NCBI GenBank assembly: GCA_013399855.1
Contig: VXAY01001310.1
Span: 1 to 64,000 of the forward strand
DNA: 64,000 bases
From: Oxyruncus cristatus
Lineage: Eukaryota; Chordata; Aves; Passeriformes; Cotingidae
Reading direction: 5' to 3'
Below the pieces are notes generated by a model, which ran no database searches, was not told the DNA's origin, and saw only the letters and a list, made by a program, of their open reading frames with translations. Within the stretch, counting starts at the first letter, position 1, and each line of letters begins with the position of its first letter. The position numbers and the translations under genes are program-made. Shown piece after piece: positions 49,096-61,212 of the stretch.

Positions 49096-50477
49096 TTTAT
49101 CTGTCTGAGAATAGCAATATATTACAAATGAGAGCATGATAGCAGACCCCATGCTATTTCCCATGACCTAAATACATTTTCTCTTATTGAAATTAATAAA
49201 TCATGCAACGAGTCTTAAACAAAAGAAATTAATTTTCCAAGAAAGGAAGAAAATAACAGCTGTATGAAGAAAGCACCTGATTATGATTGAAGATTGATTG
49301 CTAGGAATAAGTTTGTTTCAGGCATTTGGAACATGTTGCAATTATTATGACTGTCAGATATGTGTACTGCAAGACACTAGTGGGATCCATCAGCTTCATC
49401 AGAGCACACTGTATAGAGTTAAGTCATTTTGTTTGTGTGTTTGATTTTGCAATGTTTAAATTATCCCTACTACATAAATACAGGATCTGGCATAAAGTCT
49501 GAGAAGAACAGGCAGACAGTGCCTGATACAAAATAAAACCTGCTCCTCCAGAGTTTGTTTGACAAAATTTGAGCAGGCCTGAACCAGCAGAGTGAGTTTG
49601 TACTATGTCTGAGTGTTACATCAAGTGGCCTTATACACAGATACTTTTACATAGCCATTTCTCCTTTGAAAATGAAGATTATAGCTGAGCCTTTTTGTAC
49701 CGCATAATTAATTAAGCTTCAGAAGGAGTTGTGGTTTACTGATGGAGATTTGCTAAAAATGTTGAGGACTGTACCTTTCCATTCAGAATGACCCTAACAT
49801 TTTACCTTGCATCTGATCAACTATGTCACCTTTAATCCTCTAACAAAGTGAGAGCAAAATTGGGTACTGGCTTGGTGCTACACCTAAATAACTTCTGAGG
49901 TCTATTCTTGTCAGGACCTATCTAGATCTCTTCTATAATTCTATCATAAACAAATGCTGTGAAAACAGCAAGGCTAGCTACAGCTGTCTCAGAAGGAAAA
50001 ATACAGGACTTCACTAGGATGAGATTTTTAAAACATCAGAACAATACCAATACAAGAAAGTATGTGCATTTTGATTAAACATTGCCGTGTGCTGTGAAAG
50101 ACAACCTATCATCATGTGTTTTGCAAGTTGAAATATTAAAATTTCATTGAAAAATTGGAGATATTGATTAGACAGAGTGATTAAATGGAAGCTGACAAGA
50201 TCATGTATCATGTTAATGGTTTTTCTGTAACTAGGGTTATGTAAAAGGTAATACATTATACTTCATATTCATCATTAATTTTTTTAAGAACCCACACCCA
50301 CATTGGTTTGAATGCAATTGAGTTGATAAAGCAAATGAATGGGCTTTTAGATCAGTTATAGAATAACTGCTCATTCTATTTTCTTAAATTCTACTCAGTA
50401 TTTCTTCTCTTTTCTCCCATTGGAGTGTAATTTTAAAGCTCAATATTTGTGAGAAGCCAAAATATCTCTATTTGGAA
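49096..50477. other. Unique sequence, no gene seen
   Basis: No feature recognised before the start of the long CR1 copy. Confidence 0.5.
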
Positions 50478-51105
50478 AAATGAGCTGATTGCTGAGGCAC
50501 AATGAGCAGAGGAGTGCTCTAGTGCAGTGCATGTGGGTGTTTCACGTTCCAAGAGAAGCTCAGGAGAATTGCTGTGAGCCCTCAGCTTGTGAGACAATGG
50601 CTGACGGGACCAGAGCAGGGCCAGGACCAAAGGTGGTCAATCCTTCCTCCTCCAATAAAGGAAACCCTTAGGGAGTCTTCAGGAAGAAACCAGCACCACT
50701 GCCAACAGGGTGGGCAAACAGAGCATGACACAGCATCAAGGAGATAGCGTCGCAGTTTGCATGGCAGCTGATATGGAAGGGCACTGAAACCCTGTAAACT
50801 TGACCTGGGAGCAATCGCATCTGCCTGGCAGGAAGCCAAGAGTCCTAGAAAGATAGACTATTGGAATCACACTCCATCTTCCCCGGGACAGGCCCAACAG
50901 ACAGACAGGATGAATGACACAGAGGTTTCCCTATCCCGTCTCCACCTGACTGAATGCAATGACTCAAAGCATAGAGGGTATTGGTGACAAATTCCTGCCC
51001 GGCACAGCAGGTGCATCTCCTTTATGACTTCCCCACCTTCCCCAGGTAGAAGACTCTACAAGTGGAACCAAACAGTGATGAGCACAATGGTTCATCTAGA
51101 TAGAA

Positions 51106-51648
51106 GTGTCTCCAAGGTTGAGTCAGTCTATGCCCTGCATAAAAACTCCTTTCATAAAGGAAAGAAAAATATGGATCACTGCCGTAGAAGACTCTCTCCC
51201 AATAAGCAGACCAGACACATTTTTTAAGGAAATATGCTCCCTCTCTGGGGCCTGGATTAAAGATGTGAAGAGAAAACTTCCTACCCTGATACAGCCCTCA
51301 GACCACTGTCTGGTACTCGTTTTTCAGGTAGGAAGCAATGAAGTTGCAGCAAGCCCAGGGTCATCAAGAAAGACCTCAGGGCCTTTGGATGACTGGTTAA
51401 GGGATCAGGAGAGCAAGTAGTGTTCTCCTCTATACTTCCAGTTGCACGGAATTATGAGGGAAGAAACAGGAAGAGCCAGTAGATCAATAGCTTGGTCCAA
51501 ACCTGGTGTCAACAGCAGAATTTTAGGGTTCTTGGTCACAGATTACGGGTCAGTTTACATGACACGAGGCTTGCTCATGACAGATGGGTTACACCTATTC
51601 AAAAAGGTGGAAAATGATCTTTTCACAAGAGTTAGGAGGTCTCATTGA
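51106..51648 (+). pseudogene. CR1 ORF1 remnant: SGNH/GDSL-type esterase, frameshifted
   Basis: Two frames together cover the ORF1 esterase known in CR1-group LINEs. The first (51106-51420) has the nucleophile block as ITAVEDSLPIS, with the serine codon at 51193-51195; the family has VVVGDSL, so the Gly before Asp is replaced by Glu. It continues with CSLSGAWIKDVKRKLP and the oxyanion block FQVGSNEVA at about residues 73-81, and ends at a stop at 51418-51420. The second frame (51442-51648) carries the C-terminal block VTDYGSVYMTRGLLMTDGLH, with the Asp and His of the triad at residues 48 and 51 (codons at 51583 and 51592), then the closing basic helix and a stop. The family role is thought to be lipid or membrane related during retrotransposition. 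Decayed, not functional. Confidence 0.85.
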
Positions 51649-51924
51649 AAGAGCTTCAAATTAGATTTGAAGGGGATAAAACTAGACTTGCTAGAGATAA
51701 CTCTGGGGCAGCACAACCAATGTTGAGGAACGGTGTGCTATTGCAGACCTTTGGTCTGCTGCCTCAGTGGAGGAGGTAGAGGATAGAAATGTTTGCAGCA
51801 GCAAAGGCACAAGGGTTAGTTATGTGATAGTAACCATGAAAACACCGGAGAATGGTGTTGCAGGAGTTAGGGTTTCTGCCCCACCACAAAGGGTGGCAGG
51901 ATGAATAGTCCAACCGAACTAAAT

Positions 51925-52232
51925 CTACACCAATATTCACATCACGGGCAACAAATAGGAGGAGCTGGAAGCCACTGTGTAGCAGGAAAAGTGTGACATA
52001 GTTACCCTTGTGGAAATACAGTGGGATGGCTTACACATCTGGAGTGCTCTGATGGATGGCTACAAACTTTTCAGAAGAGATAGGCAAAGAAGGAGAGGGG
52101 TTGAGGTAGCCATGAATGTTAGGGAGTGTTTTTGACTGTCTAAAGCTTGATGGTGGTGATGATAGTGTTGAAGGATTATGGGTAAGAATCATAAGGAAGC
52201 TCAACAATGCAGATATCGCAGTGGGAGTCTAC
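51925..52232 (+). pseudogene. CR1 ORF2 endonuclease (APE) N-terminal remnant
   Basis: Follows the start of CR1 ORF2. The NKQEELEATV segment is recognisable at about 51950-51980 with frame slips. The metal-binding Glu box TETWWD appears as VEIQWDG, with the Glu codon at 52013-52015. MDGYKLFRRDRQRRRG at about 52055-52100 and a degraded GVALYV box follow. A further segment reads LDGGDDSVEGLWVRI and ADIAVGV at about 52148-52227. Stops and frame changes interrupt it. The catalytic Asp/His blocks of the C-terminal half are deleted, and sequence jumps to an RT scrap at about 52238. Confidence 0.8.
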
Positions 52233-52752
52233 TCCTAAAGGTTTTCCAAAGGGATCTGGGCAGGCTGGATACTGTGTTTAGATTTGGGCCCCTCACTACA
52301 CAAAAGACCTTGAGGTGTTGGAGTGTCCAGAGAAGTGCAACAAAGTTGATGATTACAGAGCACTTACAAGGAGTAGCTGAGAGAGCTGGAGCTGTTTAGC
52401 CTGGAGAAAAGGAAGCTGAGGGGAGACTTTATACTCTCTGCAGCTGCCTGAAAGGAGGTTGTAGCAAGGTCAGCGTTGGTCTCTTTTGCAAAGTAGCAAC
52501 TGATAGGAAAAGGAGAAATGGCCTCAAATAGTTTCAGTGGAAGTTTAAATTGGATATTAGGAAATATTTCTTTACTTAAAAGGATTATTAAGCCAGGTTT
52601 GCTGAATGGACTACCCAGGAAGTGGTTGACTCAACATCCCCAGATGTGGCACTTCAGAACATGGTTTACTAATGGACTTTGCACTGCTTATGGTTGGAGT
52701 TGATGGCGTTAAAGGGCTTTTTTTCCAGCCTAAATGATTTTATGATTCTATG

Positions 52753-54509
52753 ACTGCATGGAAATATTACATCTTCCTTTATTTTATTTATGCTATTATG
52801 TGATCTGTTTTTAATGATTTCGGAAATGTATATGTTTTGGACTTTTCGTCTGCTTATGAAGTAATCTAAAATTACACAAAATTACAGTATTAAATACTTC
52901 TGTATTGTTGGTGTGATCAAATGATTAATCTAATAATTATTTGGAAAGTGAATCCCAGTTTTTGTATTTAGAAAGTTTTACCTGAAAAGGTTTCTTATTT
53001 CTTAAAACATTTTTGTAATTTATTAAGGATTTTTTTTAATATGCTAATAATTCTGAGAGTCAAATGGAACATGTTCTAAATGAAATGTGCATTTAGCAAT
53101 ATTATAATTCGTTTTTTCACCATACGTCTGCTGTGCAGTGACTCCACCTGTGGGTAGACACGAAAATCCTTCATCACAATGTTTGTACCTTTGTCACCTT
53201 ACTATGGGGATGTAGGGGAATTTCTAAGGCTCCTGTGCTGCCATTCATGCCAGCGAGTGCACTACAAATTATACAGTACTGGTGGACTGATGCAGCACTG
53301 GTACAACAGGAGAACTCTAGAAGCTGTCTGGAGACAATGGACCATGAACCATGCGCAAAATCAATCACTGAAGAACAGTAAGATAAAAGAAGCAGGAGCA
53401 GAAGATATGCATGAAATGAGAAGTGGGTAAGCAAGCTTTTGGAGGTTACTGTTTCAAAGTATTACTGAAATTTCAGTACATAAGAATTTTACAATATAAC
53501 AATTAGGTAACACGTAAAGGGTATACTGAGCAGATCAGTTAGATGAGGGTAGGTGGGATCTACTTTATCGAAGGATTGTTTTTTTTAAATTAGTTCTCTA
53601 ATTTTAACAATTCACCTTCACAGACAAAGCAAAGTACTTTGAATGATTATGTATCATACCCTAATCCATGCCTCTAAGACCAATGATGTGATCTAGGAGC
53701 TAAGGTTGTTTTGCAACCTCCTTTCTTTACCCCTGCCTCTACTTTCTCTCCTCTTATTCTCCCCTTCCCCTGTCTATTATTTCCATGAGAAAGACTTATT
53801 TCTCTTCTTTATAGGGAAAAAGAACTGTCATCAGACACTGCTGTTTTGCTCCAAGTCATAACTGCAAAACCTTTTGCCTTATTTTTCTGTTTGTTTATCT
53901 GCTTGCTTTTGCCCTTTAGTTTGTGTTCTGCTGCATTACTGATTTTTACATTGAAGTTGGAAACGTACGAGAACTAGCACAGTTAAATAGTGAAAATGCA
54001 TGGTAGAAATTGGGGGAGTGGAAGGGACATGAGGGAGTATCTCTTTTCAGCTACTTGGAATACTTCTTGAGATAGATGAGGCTAGTTGTCTTTAATTTTA
54101 TTTTCTTTTATCATAAAGATTGCTTATATTTTATATTCTGACAGAGAAGAGTCACAATAAAAAGTTACAGTAAGGAAAAAAAACAAAAGTATTTATCTAA
54201 CCTGGCCAAAATTTAAATTATTTCTGTGTTTTATCTCATTATGTGTGTACAGAGCAAGCTTACACCACTAAAAGTTCAAAGCTCATGATTTTGAGGTTGT
54301 GCTGTGTATGTTGAATGCAGTCCTGGCTAAAAATATCCATATATGACAGGCATTTGTAGCTTACCTGTAAAAACATATAAAATTACACTTAAAAATTCTA
54401 TAAAATAGGGTGTAACCTGGCTTGAATATGTACATGGAATGTCTTAGAACTTTCTTGGTTGATCCTCTAAAGATGTTAAACATTGCTAAATAAATACATT
54501 ATTTTATTT
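52753..54509. other. Unique sequence, no gene seen
   Basis: A GC-richer patch at about 53120-53400 has complementary frames of 83 and 86 codons without domains. A pyrimidine-rich stretch lies at about 53711-53785. Otherwise AT-rich. Confidence 0.5.
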
Positions 54510-54650
54510 GGTCTTGGAATGTCCATCATTGAAGGCACTCAGCACTTGAACAGACACAATTCTGAAAAAACAGCTTTAGCTGAACTGAAATTGGATCATA
54601 GGATCTAAGAGCCCTCTTTCCATTCCACCATTCTGCTATTCTGTGATTTT
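54510..54650 (+). mobile_element. CR1 LINE 3' end, plus strand (old, short)
   Basis: Contains GGAATGTCCATCATTGAAGG, CACTCAGCACTTGAACAGAC, and a degraded CTCTTTCCATTCCACC version of the TCCCTTCCAACC box, then ATTCTGCTATTCTGTGATTT. The order matches the last 140 bases of CR1. Confidence 0.8.
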
Positions 54651-57526
54651 ATATTTACCCAAGTAATTATTTCCCAGTTAAAGAAATCAGTGCAATTGAA
54701 AAATTTATGAACTGAAAATTTGGACAATGTTGGATTGATCAAGAGTGTTCATTCTTCATGTTTAAACCTCCAAACTTGTGAACAACCTGTTCCATAATGG
54801 TTATACTTTAGTGGACTTCTACATCTGACTTTTCAAGGAACAGAAATAGATAATCAAAATAGGTTTGCAAAAAGAGGTCCTATTTGTTGAGATCTGAGTT
54901 AGAGGCATTAATTATTCTATCCAAATATTTCAGGAACTGCAATGAAATAATACATTGAACAACCTTAGACTACTTTTGGTGCTTTTTTTGGGAGGTTGTT
55001 TTAGTGTTTGTTCTAGATATACATCTATATACACATACACAAACTTACAAGTTATAGCATAAGAAATCTCTTGGCTGTTGCGGCATACCATGTTCCTTGA
55101 TTATCTTTCAAGACAGTTTCATAAAGTAAAAGGAAAAAAAAAAAGTGAAAAATATGTAATTGTCCCTGAAAAAGGTGCTATATTTCTGTGCTCTGGCATG
55201 CTAATGTAGTCACATTACTTTTGGGTCAATTCCTCAGTCATACCTTATCCTTTAGTTCATTGGCTACCATACAAGTGCACAAACTGTTCCTGAACTCCTA
55301 ATATTAAATGTGTGGGTTTTGCTGAAGTTAAACTACTGACTTTATAAAATGGGCTTTTGATTAGTTCTTTTTCTCAGCACTTCACTTACTAGTGAGTGGA
55401 TATTCAGCATATTTCTGCATGTAATTATACAGACAGACAATTCAAGGCTCACATTGTACTTCAGTTCTACAGCTCTACATAATTGCTTTCAATCTAAGAA
55501 TGCTGAAGGCCAATTAAAATGGACAATTACTGAGATTTTATTAGTTCAGTTACAGCTATGTAAGCTTTGAAACTTCCAAACTCTTGAAGAACTAAATATG
55601 CCTGGAGGTATCTTTAAAAAATGTCATGTAACTTGATTTATGATTTTGTCTTTTGTAAAATAAACATTTTATTCTAATTATATAGTTAAAGGAACAATGT
55701 CATTTTCAAGAAAGCTGAGAAAATCAGCAAAAGAAGGCTGTCTAGTAGGTATTAGTTTTTCAGCACACTAAGGTAGGAATTCAAAAGTATCTATACATTG
55801 TAGGACATAAAAAGGAATCTTGAGTCAAGTGCTGTTTAAGAACATAGGGTGAAATATAATTACCTATACTTTACAGATACATCAGTTTTCAAAAAGAGAC
55901 CCCTCCAGGTGAGTACATATCTATTTACACATATGAAGCTACTGAGTAATGACAATCTGTGTAGCTCAGCATTTATTTTATTTCTAAATCCTGAGGGAGT
56001 TCTCAAATTAGGAACTTTGTCACCCACGTCCTCGAGAGGTCAGTCCAGGAGGATATTGGTGACCTTATATAATCATCAGTATGAACATCCATGCAGCTCA
56101 ACTGCTGCTTTACTTTTTTTTGCAGCTGCTGGACTTTTAAACTCTTTTAGTTGAAAGACCAATAAATGGCACAATTGCCAATGGTTTCCTCTTCACCTTC
56201 ATCTAGAAATCATGTTCTTCTTTCTCACTCCCTTGTCCAGCTTTGTTACATGAATACCTTCAGTTTTTCATTAAATATTCTAAGCTGGATCTGTAAATGG
56301 TTAAGTGTACAGAAAACAATGTTTTGCATTACATGAACTGTTGGTCTAGAGCTCAGTCTGGAATGAGGAGCAACCTACAGAGGGAAGAAAATCTCTGTAG
56401 AGTGGAAATTCCTTGAACAGTAAAATACTTGAGGTAGATTTACTTGTCCCTTTCCTTACAATGACTATTCCAGTAACATCAACTAGTCTTTGAATTTCTA
56501 GGGACTTTTACCAGAATATGAATTAGAACAAGGTAACTTTTGATACAGAGAAAATTCAAATCACCCAACTAATAAATATTTTAAAGAATAACTGCTAAAC
56601 AAATATTTTCCTTTCCTACAGTCTGTACACAAAGACAGATTTGATTTTAGTCCACCAGCTTGCACTGTGTCCTTTTTTGCAACGGAATCCATTCAGTCCT
56701 CCCTGGGTCTTCAGGGCATGTCATTGTGTCTCAGTCACGTCTCTCAGCTAACATTGTGCCTCTGGGTCTCTTCTGAAGCACAGCACTTGCAGCTTCTCTC
56801 ACTGCTGTGTGAACCACCAACACCCAACTGAACTTCGAGCCGAACAAGCTTGTACCCCTGTTTCAACTATTGCAGATGAGAAAAAACAAATCCACTAATA
56901 CTGTAGAACATACAAGACCTCTATTTTTTCTTACTTATAAAAATGCAGTATTGAGAAGTCGTCTTCATTAAAAAAGTGTGGCACCAAACTCTAACAAGAT
57001 TCCAGAGTTCTGGCTTTCCACAGAAAGAAGTTTTCCCTGTGATTTACTCTTCACTCTGTTATACAAATCAAAACTAGGTATGATCCATGAGCATTCTTAA
57101 TTTCTTCCAAAGGGAATGGCTTGATCAGCACATTTATAACTCAAACATCTATTACAATAAAATGTTCTAGACAGATTTTTTTTTTGTTTATTTGTATTAT
57201 TTGTTTATCGACTATTAGGGATTAGGCTTAATTTAGAAAAAAGATGTAATGATCAAAAGTAATAGCATCTGTATGGCATGTTCTGCTGTACATCTAGTGT
57301 ACATGTTCTGATCTATATCTTGGAATGCTCCCCTACACTTAGTTGTAGTTGTCTTTTAAATCAAAACTTCTTTTTCTGCAATTTCTTTTATATAAAATAA
57401 CATTACATTGTCTTACCTTAAATTTTTACACAGAAGGATTTGGCAGGTTGTAAAATTATGTGAGGAAAAGAGGATGAGATGCTTAGCTGATTTTGATTCT
57501 GTGACATTTCTTTAGTTTTGGTCTGT
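54651..57526. other. Unique sequence, no gene seen
   Basis: No transposon or gene recognised. The 101-codon frame at 55849-56154 and a GC-richer patch at about 56690-56860 carry no identifiable domain. Confidence 0.5.
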
Positions 57527-57604
57527 TATTGGTTTTTTGTTTGGGGTTTTTTTTTTGTTTTTTTTTTTTTTGGTTTTGATTGTTTGTTTGCTTGCTTTTT
57601 TATT
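57527..57604. repeat. T/G-rich low-complexity tract
   Basis: TTTTG and TTTGTTTG words with T runs; the complement class of the A/C-rich tracts, so its A/C-rich strand is the minus strand here. Confidence 0.85.
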
Positions 57605-59980
57605 TGACAACCAGAAGTGGCATAATGACTTCAGATAAAGACAATGACAGTGCTTATATATGTATTTTGAATTTCACAAAAATGAATTGTCTTATTCCTT
57701 TCTTATTTTTTATTCAAAATTTGGAAAAACTACATAAAACAGCTGTCATCTCTGCTGAAAAATTACTATTGACAAGAATTTTACTGTGATTTTTCTCATA
57801 TTTTCTTGGAATTTTGATGCTCACAAATAGGATCACTTTTTGGGTATTTTCTTGTTAAGCAACTTAGAACAGGAAAGAATATGGAAACCTACAGAAAATC
57901 TTGTAATTCATTTGCAAAATACCTTTATCTTTATTAATGAAATTTAAACTTTTATCTTAAAATTCTTTGACTATGTTTGTTTATGGGTTTGGAAAGGTCA
58001 CTTTAAACATTTGCGTCTCACTTTTCCTCCCCATCCTTCTTGCCTTTGTCATGTGAAGATCAGTGAATTGTAAACTGCAATAATCAAGAGTCTTTCAAAA
58101 TAGACTAAATCAGAACATACTGGAAGGACTCTTATTGCTAATATTTTCACAGTAAATTCAAATGGAAACTATAATTAGATCATATACCTTAATCAGGCTC
58201 AGTGATTCTAAAAAAATTATTTGTTTTCTTCTAATATCCTTTTTTTTAAACTCAAAACATGAGCTAAGGAATATTATAACTTAAGAACATTTTTTGGGGA
58301 CAAATAGGAAATGGCTAAATTATAAAGTGTGCCTGTTAAGCCAGAACCCAAATATAGGTCTTGGGTCTTTAGAAGAACAGAGTTACTTCAGGGTAGAGAG
58401 GGATACCAGAATCCTGAATACTTGATTTCTGGTAAAATCTTGAAGTATATTGCCCAGTTCTTGGAAAATGGAAATGGGAAAGTAGAAAACCAGGCTGACC
58501 ACAACATTTTGTGGTCTTCACTGTATCACCAATTCTTCATTTCTCAAGAATTAAAACCCAGGCTTGTTCATTTCACTTTCTCCAAAAGTGAGTGTCTCCT
58601 TGATATATATGATATTTGTCTCAGAACTTATGTCTCAAAATTTTTCAGAGCTCTCTTGCAGCCATATTTAAAGCTCCTGATCAATAGAAAAGTAGTTTTA
58701 GGTATTTGACTAAGACAGGAACCTTAGCAGTTTGGGCTGAAGCTTTATTCAAACATGGTAATAAAATTTCTTAGGCTATTAATAGAGCTGTACAGTCTGC
58801 CTAACATTCAAGTATATTATTCATAACTGACATTCTCTCTGCCTGCATAAGAAGCTTAAAGAGTGCATTTTCTGCTCTAGTGTTTGCTCTTCAATCCATA
58901 GAATCTCTTCCATCACTTAAAATAATGTAAGCGCCTCTGTGAAATGAACAATTCTACGAGGTAGAGAGATGTAAAGTCAATTTTTTTTGTGGCATGTGAA
59001 AGTCAAAGTTTGTGTCTTCAGGAAAACCATTTTAATACATTTTCAGTGAGCTCAGTCAACCATGTTATCTGGTACTACATATACATCAAAAAAATATAAG
59101 TATAGTGGAAAATATATTTGTTGCAACCACTGCCAAATTTAAGATGGGAAGATAGTTATAATCAGATAAACTTCAGAATTTAAAGAAGAGATATATTTCT
59201 ACAATTTCCTAGCCCAAATGAACACTTCTGAAAACCAGAATTAGGTTAATAATGTGATAGAGTGAAATATCATATTTTTAAAGCCTACCGATCACATATT
59301 TTACAGGATGTGTTTTTGACATTAGGATTACTACTAAATTTCTTTGCAGTTTTGATCAGATTATTTAATTCTGGACCACTTCCTAGGATAATGATACTTC
59401 CATCTCTACTAGGAAAAGGTAAATAAAGAGTAGAAAAACTGTGACAAGAGGGGTATTGTTAATAACTTTGAGAAAACTGATGCTGTTTTTATCTAAATAT
59501 CACAGAACTCCATCCTAATATTTCTGAAATGTCATCATGTTGAGGAAAAAAAACAACTCAACCATTCCTGATGCAAGTAGGGGATATCTACACTTTCATC
59601 ACGTTCGATTTTTCTTCTCTTTTTTTGGTGTTCATTTCCCATTCAATAGAAAGAGCTCTCAATACAGCTACATGAGGACTATTTGTATGTATGTTTATAT
59701 AAAGAGATACCTGCTTTATAGATTCCCTTTTAATAGCATTTCTCAGGGATTTTGTTTATATTCAAAAAATAATCAGAATAATCACAATGAGGTGGTATTT
59801 GCACAATTTAAAAAGAAACTAAAATAAAAAGCTGTTGAATGTTCACACCAGATTTGAATTAATCTCAAAAGAGTGGTTTATTTTTAATTTCTGTGTTTAT
59901 TGTGATCAGGAAACTACAAGCCAATTAAGTGACCAATTTACTACCAAAAAAACTTGTTTAAATTATGCTGTCATAAAAAA
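57605..59980. other. AT-rich unique sequence, no gene seen
   Basis: Contains a 126-codon plus frame at 58329-58709 that is not in any repeat but has no recognised domain. Nothing else recognised. Confidence 0.5.
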
Positions 59981-60550
59981 AGTAGACCCCATGAGAGATA
60001 CTTTACCATCCTATTCTGCCCTCTTGAGACTCCATCTGTAGTACTGCATGCTGCTCTTAGATTCTCAGCACAAGAAAGACGTGGACCTGTTACAATGGGT
60101 CTAGGGGAGGGCTGGGAAGATGATCATAGGACTGGAGCACATCTCCTATGAAGACAGGTTGAGAGCTGGGTTTGTTCAGCCTGGAGAAGAGAAGGCTTCA
60201 GGGACACCTAACTGCAGCCTTTCAGAACTTTGAAAGGGCTGCTGAAAATGAGGGAGAGGGACTTTTTACTCAAGGAGATAGTGACAGGACAAGGAGGAAT
60301 GGGTAAAACTGAAAGAGGGAAGGTTTCAATATTAGGAAGAAATTCTTTACTATGTGTGTGGTAAAGCTCTAAAGCAGGTTTCCCAGAGAAGCTGTGGATG
60401 CTCCGAAAGTGTTCAAGGACAGGTTGGATGGGGCTCTGGGAAACCTAATCTAATGAATGGCATCCCTGCCCATGGTAGGGGATGTTGGAACTAGGTGATC
60501 TTTGAGGTTCCTTCCAACTCTAATAATTCTGTGACTATAATTCTGTGATA
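59981..60550 (+). mobile_element. CR1 LINE 3' end, plus strand (570 bp)
   Basis: Starts in the segment around the CTTGAGACTCCATCTGTAGT block near 60023, then CAGCACAAGAAAGACGTGGA near 60065, GAAGACAGGTTGAGAGCTGG near 60150, TTCAGCCTGGAGAAGAGAAG near 60176, GACAGGACAAGGAGGAATGG near 60283, GAAGTGTTCAAGGACAGGTT style block near 60407, GCCCATGGTAGGGGATGTTG near 60468, then GAGGTTCCTTCCAACTCTAA and ATTCTGTGA repeats. Same subfamily as the copy at 35.1 kb but longer. Confidence 0.95.
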
Positions 60551-60829
60551 TGCTGCGGAGGGGTTGACGTGCTGTTTTATGTTCTCTCATTTAGGGTACA
60601 GTCAGGGTAGGAAATACCTGAGTATTTTGGTAGAGTCAGTAACTATGTTAATAATGGTGATTCAGGCAAGACGGTAACAAAGCTTCCAAACAAATTCTCA
60701 CATTAGAAAAGATAATGTTCTAGGAAAAAAAATCACACTAATAAAGGCTCAGGTTTCTCAACAGAAACAAGTCATAGAATCATACAAGGATACACATAAG
60801 TTATTGAGACATTTATAGTGTTCAAGCAT
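60551..60829. other. Unique spacer, no gene seen
   Basis: Sequence between two CR1 copies; nothing recognised. Confidence 0.45.
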
Positions 60830-61212
60830 AAAAAGGACAACATTTACCGTTGATATAAAATTTGTCAGGGCAGTCAAAAGTAAAACACAGTGAAATACAG
60901 AAGGATGTAATGAATTTGAATCCTTTCATAACAAAATGAAGGATGAAATTTAATGCTGATAAGCAAAAACTAATGAATACTAAAAAAGATACCTCTAATT
61001 TACAATAAAGATTTCAGATTTAATTATTATCACTTGGTTTTCATATTAAGGAGTGAGATATACTGAGTAAATGAAAATAAGGTGAGTTATGACATATTTT
61101 CATAAAATTAGAAATACAGAGAATATGGAAGTTGGACTGAATCTGATGGTTAGATTCCATGTTCTTAAAGGTCTTTTCCAGTCTACATTAGTTTATCATT
61201 TTGTGATTTACT
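60830..61212 (+). mobile_element. Ancient CR1 LINE fragment, plus strand
   Basis: A degraded RT C-terminal piece, with ATGAAATTTAATGCTGATAA at about 60949 standing for the CR1 MKFNxDK motif. It ends in a CR1 tail with AGTTGGACTGAATCTGATGG near 61132, TTAAAGGTCTTTTCCAGTCT near 61167 and ATTTTGTGATT. The span between them is too short for a complete 3' UTR, so there is a deletion. It is older than the copy directly upstream. Confidence 0.6.

Larger units (their letters stand above)
50478..52752 (+). mobile_element. CR1 LINE with 5' region kept and internal deletions
   Basis: About 2.3 kb against the usual 4-4.5 kb of a full avian CR1. It holds in order: the 5' untranslated/leader part (about 50478-51100, with the GTGAGACAATGGCTGACGGG segment near 50590 and ACTGCCAACAGGGTGGGC near 50699), a broken ORF1 esterase (51106-51648), an ORF1-ORF2 spacer (51649-51924), the N-terminal part of the ORF2 endonuclease (about 51925-52232), a 30-base scrap of the reverse transcriptase encoding FQRDLGRLD (about 52238-52268), and the 3' UTR to the ATTCTATGA end at 52752. 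Most of the endonuclease and nearly all of the RT are missing, so it cannot move on its own. Having the extreme 5' end is unusual, because most CR1 copies here keep only the last few hundred bases. Confidence 0.92.
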
